A stretch of 64,000 nt of DNA. Origin: Sinohyriopsis cumingii. Taxonomy: Eukaryota > Mollusca > Bivalvia > Unionida > Unionidae. The translations under genes were made by a program, and so were the position numbers. The notes beneath the pieces were generated by a model. That model was not told the DNA's origin. It was given only the letters and a program-made list of their open reading frames with translations, and did not search any database. How positions within the stretch are numbered: position 1 is the first letter of the stretch; the number at the start of each line of letters is the position of its first letter. Below are positions 14,037-24,025 of the stretch, piece by piece. The DNA lies in the NCBI GenBank assembly GCA_028554795.2, contig CM068828.1:12234314-12298313 (forward strand), in the 5' to 3' direction.

Positions 14037-15046
14037 AACATGTTAGCTTTAATATGACACATTTGGTTATGAATAACTATAAATAATGACAAGTAATTTG
14101 CTTTGAAGTTTGTAGTTATCTCTAGTTGTAAATACAGCCTGCCATTATTTAGAATTTGTAACAATTGCATCCTACCATTAGGTTATGATATGAAGCAGTT
14201 TACTTTAAGTTAATATTAACTAATCTTAATACATCAATTTAACAATAACATTTTCTACAATAAGACAAAGAGACAAATGCAAAAGAATGCAAATTTAAAA
14301 CAGGATGTCTTGTATAAAAATGATCATTATGGAAGAACAGGATGTACTGATTTAAACGTACATAAATTTTTTATATAAATGTTTTTTTTAACATCCAGAT
14401 GAATCAAATCTGTGTTAAAAATATAAGAAAGCAATCATGAGCAAGCTACTTCTTTAAAATCAATAGGTTTGCCTCCAGGAAAGAAGTTATTCAACACTAT
14501 ATGGATTGAAAAAGATCAACATAAGTAACATCCATTCACTGCTAATGGATTTACAGGTCAACTCCATAATCCTAACAACTGCCCTAAGCAGCAATATTCT
14601 CAAGATTCTTATTATTATTATTGACATCTGAACTTCTGTTAAGCAATCGTCTTTTGCAGGCTGTCAAATCTTTTGCTAAATTGTCAGTCTATGCAATGAT
14701 TTGCTAAGCTTGTAAGCCAACATGGACAGCACGCTTTATAAGGTCTCTCTCTAGAGTCAAGATACAGTAAAAGAGCACCAACAGCAACTCAGAATCTCCA
14801 ACACACACCTGTAACAGGTGGCATCTGTCACTCATATAAGGCCTTTCAGAAATTCAAATGAAACACTGAAGAAATCAAATTGCATGTTTCATAATGTTTA
14901 GGTGGCTCAACAAAAGCAGGACACCTGGAGTTTTTCAGAATACATTAGTTTGTTTGGCTTGATTTCAGTTCATGTTTTACACCAAAGCAACACAAGCAGT
15001 TAACAAAGTGCAGATGCAACTGAAGTAAATAAACCTTGTTCTGGCA
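14037..15046. other. Intergenic DNA, nothing recognised
   Basis: No coding, TIR or tandem signal was seen. A short (TTA)n lies near 14.61 kb. Confidence 0.45.
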
Positions 15047-15800
15047 GCTTACCCTCACTGATCCGATGGTATGATTCATAAAGAAGCAACCGGCCTGGCC
15101 CAGGGATATACTCTGGCAGCTGACTCAGACTGTTGTTGTTGTTGTAGTGTTTAATGCCATTTTTCAGCACATGATAGGCTATACATGGTGGCCAGTATAA
15201 TTGGTGGAGGAAGAAGCTGGGAAAACCCCGGGAAGAACCACCGACCCACGAGAAGCTACTGGCAGGCTTTCTCACTACCAACATAATGCTGAGCCTGAGA
15301 CTCGAACTCACGCAGAGGAGAGATGGCAGTGATCCGTAATGGTGAACACCTTTGACCACTCGGAGCCCTGACCCTTACTGATCCAATGGTATGATTCATA
15401 AAGAAATAACAGGCTTGGCCCAGGGATATACTCTGGCAGCTGACCCTTACTGATTCAATGGTATGATTCATAAAGAAGTAACTGGCCTGGCCCAGTGATA
15501 TACTCTGGCAGCTGACTCAGACTGTAACTGGCCTGGCCCAGGGATACATTCTGGCAGTTGACCCTTACTGATCCAATGGTATGATTCATAAAGAAGTAAC
15601 TGGCCTGGCCCAGGGATACACTCTGGCAGTTGAACCTTACTGATTCAATGGTATGATTCATAAAGAAGTAACTGGCCTTGCCCAGGGATACACTCTGGCA
15701 GTTGAACCTTACTGATCCAATGGTATGATTCATAAAGAAGTAACCGGCCTGGCATAAGGATACATTCTGGCAGCTGACTCAGACTGATGCAGATCAGGGT
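15047..15800. repeat. 72-bp minisatellite interrupted by a SINE
   Basis: The unit 'ctgatccaatggtatgattc...ggcccagggatacactctggcag' repeats about every 72 bp, with one copy left of the SINE at 15131-15367 and about six to its right. Because 72 is a multiple of three, the minus strand stays open and translates to a 24-residue repeat (MNHTIGSVRFNCQSVSLGQA...). I regard this as non-coding. Confidence 0.9.
15131..15367 (-). mobile_element. tRNA-derived SINE, family A (copy 3), inside a minisatellite
   Basis: It has the same tail (gttgttgttgtagtgtttaatgccatttttcag), body and tRNA-like head as the 7.1 kb copy, with the very end of the head missing. Minisatellite units on both sides (ctgactcagact left, ctgacccttact right) show that it landed within the array. 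Confidence 0.88.
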
Positions 15801-15879
15801 CTACGATGTTGTATTTAGACCCAGATAATATGAAAGTATTCTATAATTAGTGGATACTTCCACTGAAAAGACACATGTG

Positions 15880-16078
15880 AGGCCCCAGGTGGATAAGTGG
15901 TCTAAGGCACTTCTGCTTTTACAGATCACTCGTACATATCATTTCTGTCTGCTGAGTTCGAGTCTTGAATTGACCAACATGGGAGCGCTTAGTTTCCCTT
16001 GGGTCGGTGGTTCTTCCTCAATTGGGTTGCCATGTATGGTCTATCATGTGCCGAATAAATGATGTTAAACCTCCACAA
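15880..16078 (+). mobile_element. Diverged tRNA-derived SINE related to family A, opposite strand
   Basis: The plus strand has an A-box-like 'aggtggataagtggtctaag', a B-box-like GAGTTCGAGTCTTG and the family body phrase 'gggtcggtggttcttcctc'. A decayed tail follows (gccgaataaatgatgttaaacc). It is clearly older than the other copies. Candidate flanking repeats agacacatgt and agacacgtgc have diverged. Confidence 0.75.
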
Positions 16079-16085
16079 AACATAA

Positions 16086-17145
16086 ATAGACACGTGCTCA
16101 CACAGGGCAATAATTCTGACTTATTTTTTCTCCTGCCATATTTTATACTTTAAAATGAAAACTTGTCTACAAAAAAACGTATATTCTGGTACTCTGCATA
16201 TCCTTTTGTAGCATGCGTCTTTTTGTTTCAAATGTCGGCCATGTCAATTTAAAACAAGCTTTAATTTCCATTAAATTAACCAATTAATCAAATTGCCAGT
16301 TAAAGCAATAAGATTTTGAAAACAAAACCATCTGCAATAAGGGGCACTGATAAATTATTTGGAACTTGTTTCCAGTCCTTCATAGCTTATTCATAACAAA
16401 ATGTTTTCAAACAACAACTTGTCTATGCTGACTATGGTACAGTAAGTATTGTACGAGCATTACATGAAAATTTGAAGCACATGAAGTCTTATACATGAAA
16501 ATATGAAGTACATTCTTTTTCCTCCTCATCCTGCAGATACAATTTAAACTACCAGCACACCATCTGTTACAAAATTATTGTCATTTGGAGTCCAGTTTTC
16601 AGGTGATGAATATGTATATGTCTCTCACTCCAAAAGGAAGAAATAACTTCTGTTATAACCCCATCTTTAAGATTTCTCCAAATAAGCAGATTCTTTTAGA
16701 ATAAATTAGTATAATCCCTAAACTTAATGGATTTATGACCCACAACATGAAGGTCTTGTAGGCTTAATTTAGCAGATGAGATTTTCATGTAATGATCCGA
16801 ACATGATCGCCATGGGAATGTATCTTACTCTGGATTTTATATGAAATACAACCTTGATCTCTGTTCATTGTGATTTATAACAAAAACAAAAAAAAAAGTT
16901 TTTGTCTAATTTCCATATGTGTTTGCATAATTTCCCCAAACTTTCCTTATTGACTTGGGTATACTCCAGAATGTGTAATTTAAGGATTCTTACTAATGCT
17001 TTAAAAATCATGTTAAAACCTGAACTGCTTTGGAAAAACTACGGATTGCATTATTTGCATCACCCCTTATTTCGAGAATTCCCCCATTTCTTCCTTTTGT
17101 CATTATGTGTATGTGTGTGGATCAAATCTGCCACAACTTTTCAGC
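16086..17145. other. Intergenic DNA, nothing recognised
   Basis: Only short frames without resemblance to known families occur here. Confidence 0.45.
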
Positions 17146-17146
17146 T

Positions 17147-17402
17147 CTATAGATCTGGTTTATACAGTATATGCACTTGATCTTGTTTATACAGTATATG
17201 CACTTGATCTTGTTTATACAGAATATGCACTTGATCTTGTTTATACAGTATATGTACCTGATCTTGTTTATACAGTATATGCACTTGATCTTGTTTATAC
17301 AGAATATGTACCTGATCCTGTTTATACAGTATATGCACTTGATCTTGTTTATACAGTATATGCACTTGATCTTGTTTATACAGTATATGCACTTGATCTT
17401 GT
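17147..17402. repeat. 27-bp minisatellite, ~9 copies
   Basis: The unit TTGATCTTGTTTATACAGTA plus TATGCAC repeats every 27 bp with few changes. Its length is a multiple of three, so both strands stay open and translate to 9-residue repeats (LDLVYTVYA and QDQVHILYK). The open frames follow from the unit length and are not evidence for a gene. Confidence 0.95.
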
Positions 17403-18689
17403 TTCCTTAATCTGCTTGATAAGATCCATCTGTTTCAAAAAATGCCTTTTGCTTGGATCTATCAAAGAAATGTCATCATCCACATGCAACATCAGATACT
17501 AAAAATAACCTATCTTGCTTTCTCAGTCTCTCCAAATAGAATCAATGGCACCAAGCTATCCTCATTTGGAACCATAAAAGAGTCCTCACAATAGAACCAT
17601 AGATAACCATTAAGCAGAAAACAAATGACTTGTTCAATGATCTTATCTACTGATGGGCCATATCAATATAATATTTCTCGGTGGCTTGATATCACTGATG
17701 TGTCATTTGTAACTAACATTTCTTGATCAAATAAATGGATTTTTCCAGTGAAACAATAAACTGAAGACAAGCCAGCCTGAGATATTTATGATGGATAGTG
17801 AATGGCTTACTGTTCTGAAAGCTATTGGAACATGAATATTAAATGACTTGTGTGAGGCAGATTTTAAAGTCCATTTTCACCAAGCCTACCTGTACACTAA
17901 CTTTAAAAAGGAATTTATTTTCATCATGATTACAAATGGGGTCTAGACCCATCATTGTGGTGGAAAAAAAAAAAGACTGATTAGTGAAACAAAACTTTGG
18001 AGTCAGCTGCGAAACTGCGAAATGTACATAACTTTGAGATGCTTTTAATTGGGAAAGGAACCCATTATTGTCCCTAGAAATCCCTACAAAATAATCCTTC
18101 ATACAGGATCAATTTGATCCCATTTCTATTTTGCGAGGTCAATTAAGAACATTGATTAAACATGGTCCAAGTTAAGTGATGTCTACTGGACATTTCGGCA
18201 ACATAATTAATGAGATAAAACAATGCCTTGCACTGCAGTTTCTCCGACAATTGGAAAATATGTTCTTGTTAAAACACAGGAAGTTGGAGATTCACCAAAT
18301 AAACATAGCAATGAGTCAACAGTATAAAATATCACACAAAATATAAATAATTAAAATAAAATAGGAATGTTTCAGACAAATGTCAATAAAATGTATTACT
18401 TATCAAAAATTGCACACAGCCGGACTATTAATAAAGCAACCCCATAGGCAAATATTCCTATTAAGGTTAAAAAAAAAAAAAAGAAGCAAATGACATCACG
18501 ATTATTGTACAATGATGAATTCTGATCATGAAAAAGAATATCTTGCTGTTGTCAGACTGGTTAAATGCAATCTGCTGTTGTTGTTACTGCAACCAATTTA
18601 CTTAAACTTTTATTAGTTTCAATTTAGTTTGACAAAGCACCATAAAATTTAACATCGTCTCATCACAAGACATAATACTGATTAAAATT
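17403..18689. other. Intergenic DNA, nothing recognised
   Basis: No supported feature. Confidence 0.45.
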
Positions 18690-19235
18690 CCATTAACATG
18701 GGACAATATCTCTCAAAGAAAAAGTCCTATATATGGTCATACTTCAATTCCAGTAATAAGGGACAATATCTCTCAAAGAAAAAGTCCCATATATGGCACA
18801 TCCTTCAATTCCAGTAATAAGGGACAATATCTCTCAAAGAAAAAGTCCCATATATGGCACATCCCTCAATTCCAGTAATAAGGGACAATATCTCTCAAAG
18901 AAAAAGTCCCATATATGGCACATCCTTCAATTCCAGTAATATGGGACAATATCTCTCAAAGAAAAAGTCCCATATATGGCACATCCTTCAATTCCAGTAA
19001 TAAGGGACAATATCTCTCAAAGAAAAAGTCCCAAAATAGGGCACATCCTTAAAATGAAAGTAATAAGGGACAATATCCCTCAAAGAAAAAGTCCCAAAAT
19101 AGGGCATATCCTTAAAATTTAAGTAATAAGAGACATTGTCTCAAAGAAAAGGTCCCATATATGGCCTTCAATTCCAGCAATACTGGACAGTATCTCTCAA
19201 AGAAAAAGCCCCCTATATGGTATATCCTTAAAAAA
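18690..19235. repeat. 61-bp minisatellite, ~9 copies
   Basis: The unit 'gggacaatatctctcaaagaaaaagtcccatatatggcacatccttcaattccagtaata' recurs every ~61 bp. Central copies are nearly identical; the right-hand copies are diverged ('cccaaaatagggcacatcc'), the usual pattern of decay at an array edge. Each unit has the inverted arms GGGAC and GTCCC around 'aatatctctcaaagaaaaa'. Confidence 0.93.
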
Positions 19236-19532
19236 GTTCGCCATATGCACAACTTTAATTTAAAACAGATATGAAAAGTGTGAAAGTACTTGAATTGGAT
19301 ATGAAAAATATGAAAGTATATGAAATGGATATAAAAAGGTTGAACATATAGAAATATCATGTCTTATGACTGTACAGTAAACCACTGAACATCCAGAAAA
19401 AACTGACACAACACAATTCAGATCGTGGTACGTATGGAACAAAAACACAAATCAAAATGCTGCTCCATAGTTTTTGTTAAGTAGAAATCTACTTCATTCA
19501 CGGAGAAATAAACACTAATGGCATATATAATA

Positions 19533-19737
19533 TAAGTGATGCTTGATTTACACTACAGACATGTTCCTGAGTTATGGTGTAAATCTAAAATAATGTAAAT
19601 GCACATACACGAGCTGCATGTGAGTCACATCACAGGGCGCCAGAGATGAAGCAAAAATGAGCAGTGGCGCAAATTGGATGTTACTACATCATTATAAATA
19701 GCATTTAAATTAATGCGTATAAATCGTGCATCACCTG
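19533..19737. mobile_element. Small TIR element (MITE), ~205 bp
   Basis: The left end 'agtgatgcttgatttacac' and the inverted right end 'caggtgatgcacgatttatac' match over about 18 bases. A TA lies next to the right end. The inner repeat 'gtgtaaatc' also echoes the ends. It is non-coding and of unknown superfamily; TA flanks suggest Tc1/mariner. Confidence 0.6.
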
Positions 19738-20138
19738 TATGTAAAATCTGAGGTGTCTAGTACTCTCAAAGTTTAATAGTGGTCCCTCCTTATATGAAAT
19801 AAATCCTTTGGCGACGAACAGATGGATTTAAAAAATAGCAGAAAGGTAACTACCTTGTTACAGGATGAGTTGGCCTCTCCTGTAAAGGTGAGCTCTCCTG
19901 AGACTTTATGAAAAGGAATGATTCTCTTTTACTCAGCATGGAAATAATAATAGGCAAAACTGATATGTCAAAAATGTTTATCTCCCTTTGGTGAAGTAGT
20001 TTCCTTTTTGTTAAAATAAAGGGGATGTTAAAATGTTGTGGAAGGTCTCTAATGATAGAAAAGTGATGTTTTAAGTGAAAGACATTTCTTTTTACTCTTT
20101 GCAAGTGACTGTTAAAGTCAGGTAAATTAGTTCTTGAA

Positions 20139-20144
20139 TTTATT
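20139..20144 (-). terminator. Candidate polyadenylation signal AATAAA
   Basis: A minus-strand AATAAA lies 59 bases after the TGA of the FERM gene. A 3' UTR this short is plausible but unusual for a gene with such a large last exon. No transcript evidence is available and further signals downstream are possible. Confidence 0.4.
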
Positions 20145-20202
20145 CCAACAGGTAAAATGATTGCAGTAAATTGTGAGTTTTTGTAAGTTCCCTTGTTAGA
20201 CT

Positions 20203-23200
20203 TCATTCTGCCGAACTCTCATCACTGGATGTCACAACAGCTGCCACGCTGGGGTCTTCCAAACTCTCCAAAGGGTCAATACTTGCCCTTTTCTCTTTTT
20301 TGGAAACTTCTATATATTCTTCATCCCCTGAACTACTTGCAATGTCTTCCTCAGGACTAAAAGCTAGTTTGGGCTGACTGGGTTCATGCTTTTGATTTGG
20401 ATCAGTTGAATCACTGTCTTCCAGTTGAAAGTCAAACAGTTCTTCCAGTTTTTCAAGAGGATCTAGTGGTGACAATGACGAAGTGTCTTGACTAGTTCCA
20501 AATGAATCACTCATATCAATTCCAACACCTGAATCAAGTGTTGTTTCTTTACCTGATTCTGCCAAACTTTTAGCAAACTGAAAGAATTCATCTGCACGAT
20601 TGTCATCTTCACTCCTCTCACTATCATCATCACTTTCACTCCCTGACCTGCTTGGTGACCCGGTTGATGGGCAGAAGTTTTCTGAATAACCTTCTAAATC
20701 CTCAAGCACATCTAGTACGTCATCATAACATGACCCTCTTGACCGATCTCTGGAACCGGAAGCATCAAGATGAAGAAAAAAATCTGGTTCAAAACCAGTC
20801 TCAGTTTCCAAACTTCCATCCATATTCTCTGAAGGGTCATCTTCTGATGGTGACAACATTGCCATCCATGCAGCATCAGCAATTTCTTCCACTGTCTCAT
20901 GAAAGCTTACTCGTTTTGGTTCAGACTTCTTCCTCCTTTGCTCCTTTTCTTGCAAGGCTTCTTCTGTCTCACCATGGTAGCTGTGACGCTTCAAAGTTAC
21001 CTCATCTTTCACACGAGGAGCTACATCAACTGACAGCTTCAAAACTTCTGGTGACCCTTGGCTAACTCTTTTCATGTATTCTGCTGATCTTCGTGGGCTA
21101 ATGCTCCTATGTATTACTGCATGATGTAATTGAATAGCGTGATGACTATTATGAAATGAACCATCTACATTTGGAGACAATTTTGCCTCTTTCTCATATT
21201 TCTTTTGCATGGATTTATTAAATACATCAACCTGGTTTTCTGCACACTTTGCATTACTAGATCCTAACTTTAATTCATTTTTATCATCCATTTCTTGAGG
21301 TTTAAATGTAGAAAATGTCACAACATTACGACCATACTGTGCTGCAGAATTCCCTGTGGAATTAGGGGTAAGCAAAATGGCTGCCACCGAGCTTGACGAT
21401 TCCAAATCATTTGGGCTTTTTAGGCTTGTGCCAATGCCATCATAAACTTTAATATCATTCACACACAGATCTGAACTCTTAAATTTCAAGTCAAGTTCTT
21501 TTGAGGTTGTATGACTGTGTGCATTCCCGATGGAATCTAAATAAATGTAATGTGCATCTGAAGTACTGGAAATCACTTTTTGGTCAGTTACATATTTTAA
21601 CACAGGACTTGATGGAGTAGAACAACTTAATGGAGCAGGAAAATTGTCCAACTCCATATCCTTTCTGTCTGAGGTTCTCATGATTTGTTCGCTGGAAGGT
21701 ACTAATTCCCGATTTACCTGAGAAACTTCGGTCTCACTTTTTCTGGGTGAAAAATTGACTTCACATCGAGTTTGCATTTTATCTTGAATCTGAGTGACAT
21801 TAGTCTCTTTCTGAATGGGTAGATCTCTCATACTTTTATTCAGAGATGAGACATTTGTCTCTTTCTGATCTCTCATACGTCTATTCACAGATGAGAAAGA
21901 GCTTTCAAGTTGAACTGAACACATTTGTGTCACAAGTTTTAAATCACTATGTCCAATGTGAGTAGATCCTGTTAGTGTCTCTTTATAAATGCCTTCCCTG
22001 CACCTATTTAATTCAACAATATCTCTGCTTATATGTGAAATACTATCATCCAGAGACTGTGTTATTTCATGAACAGGTACTGAAAGACTTGTATTAGAAA
22101 TAATGTTTGATTTTATGGAAGCAATACTGGTTACTGATGAGCCCGAGGTTGAAGCAGTTGATGCTGTACCAGCCCGTGTTGGCGAGGGGCTCGAATCGGT
22201 TGACATACTTGCCAAATATACACTTCCTGAGTAAGAGGATTCACTTGGAGAACTCATAGAAATGTCTGTCGATTTGCTTGGGGAACTTACAGAAATGTCT
22301 GCACAATAGTTGTCCATTTTTCCTCTTGCTGCTTTCAACTTTTGATTTCTAGGAGAGGCAATAATGTCTGTTCCAAGGTTTGCTGTATCATCAACCGAAG
22401 AGAAGTTATCTTTACGTGGCAATCTATGGAAACTGACCAGCTCAAGTCGTGTACGGCAAGAGGGAGATCTACTTCTTGATAAGGACTCTTTTGATATAGG
22501 AGACCTCTTCTCTGACTGAGAACGATCTAAAGCCCTTGAAGCAAATATCCGAGATGTTTTTCGAATTGGTGACTGACTAGGTATACGCTTGCTTCCACTT
22601 GCTGGCATGGAAGCAGAGCGAGCAGGAAGCTCATTAGCTTTAAGCTGTTGAATCTGCATGTTTGCAGGTCTCTTAGCACTGCGTCCCCTTTGTAGGGAAG
22701 CTGCTGAGGAACTGTGATAAGCATTGTTCAGGGCATTCTCTAAAGCAGTATATAATTCCGCCTCTTTCTTTTGCTCCAAACCCACTTTAACGTGGCGTCG
22801 ATGAAGAAAATAAGGAATGTCCTCAATCAGATCTGTACCATATCCTATTGATTTTTTGCAGCTACTGAACTGATTCACTTGACCATCTGTCTCAACATCT
22901 TTATCATGATCCTGAACATTTTCATTATTCTTGTTTGATTTTGATGGTTCTACATTTTCATCCCCAACTTTTATTGAAGTTACACAGGTACTCGGATGAG
23001 TATTTCTGTCAACTTTTCTACAATCTTCTTGCATTGGCTTGCTAATATTTGATTCTGTCAATGTTACTTTGGCTTCTACAGCCATGTCATTTGTCAATAT
23101 TTTAATGTCAGATACTTCCACAGTTTGTGTTAAATTAGCAGTGTCAACAATTACTTCCCTGCCCACTGTTAGTTTTTCAACTTCTTGAAGAATACAAGCA

Positions 23201-24025
23201 TGGGGTAAATCGGAGAGTGGAATAGTCTTTGTTTCTTCAAGTGCTACTGATAAATTTTTCACAAGGGAACAAGAATCTATTGGTACCATATCAATGTAAG
23301 CTCTATTCTCTGTTCCACATAATGCATCATATGTACTGTCAGGATTATATGTAATATTAGTATTATCAAGTGGATTACTGTAGTCTATGGTGACTTCAAT
23401 ACTGGATGAACTGGAAGCTAAGTGATGTTCAATAGAATTTTCACCTTCAAGGTGATAGGAAGCCTGGGAAATATTATCATCATTGTCATTTGCATTTTGA
23501 TTGGCTGACTGAGTTTGAGTATTGTCAACAGTACCTACCTTTGCTTCTTCGTTCTTGTCATCTACTGCAGCTGCATATTCCGTTTGCCTAAAACTGTGGC
23601 ATTCAACAACTATACAGGATTGATTAGAAATATTAGAATACATAATATAACCACCTTTGTCCCTATGTTCCTCTTGAATCACTGTACCCTCTGCTCCAGG
23701 ATATGGTACATCAGGCACATATGTAGCACCATTGGTTGACTCTGTAACCTCCTCACTGTGACCTTGACCTTCATCCTTCTTTGGCGACCGTGGCAACCCC
23801 AATGACCCAAGTGACCTGCTGCCTGACAGAGAGCTGTCACTATGGACATCTACACTCTCCACCTGATTGATCAACTGGTGGTTGCTAGCCGACTGATCAA
23901 GGATATGGGAGCCGCTTGAGGCGGTACTGTTGTGGAGATCAGTAGAGTTATGGAGGGAAGAGGTTTTGGCAGGAATCTTTGGAGTAACACTTGTGCTGCG
24001 ACTGGAAATCCGACCACTTACTGTT
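20203..24025 (-). CDS. FERM gene terminal exon g: 1273-residue low-complexity tail
   Basis: 3823 bp. The acceptor is tttcatttccag, and one uninterrupted frame runs to TGA at 20205-20203. It begins (R)[18 protein letters not shown]. The tail is rich in Ser, Thr, Asp, Asn and Glu, with no transmembrane segment or recognisable catalytic domain. Visible pieces: SP/RS-rich stretches near 22.2-22.6 kb ([16 protein letters not shown]), a duplicated ISxSSPS motif, repeated QKETNV...MRD phrases near 21.8 kb, KRVSFHETV at residues 1273-1281, and acidic C-terminal blocks with two DPLExLE phrases. It ends DESSAE, which is not a PDZ ligand. Such a tail probably scaffolds and is phosphorylated. The exact partners are unknown. 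Confidence 0.95.

Noticed and set aside
15256-15733. Minus-strand frames with MNHTIGSVR repeats
   Set aside because: They arise from the 72-bp minisatellite plus the inserted SINE.
17107-17502. Open frames of 131 and 81 codons on both strands with 9-residue repeats
   Set aside because: They follow from a 27-bp minisatellite whose unit is divisible by three and lacks stops. Both strands being open shows this is a unit-length effect.
19850-20206. 118-codon minus-strand frame overlapping the FERM stop codon as ATGA
   Set aside because: It lies in the 3' UTR or flank, has no recognised domain and contains the candidate AATAAA early on. Overlapping start-stop coupling is not expected in an animal gene.
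20652-21065. 137-codon plus-strand frame inside the terminal exon
   Set aside because: It is antisense to a long, compositionally coherent coding exon; its translation shows no domain.
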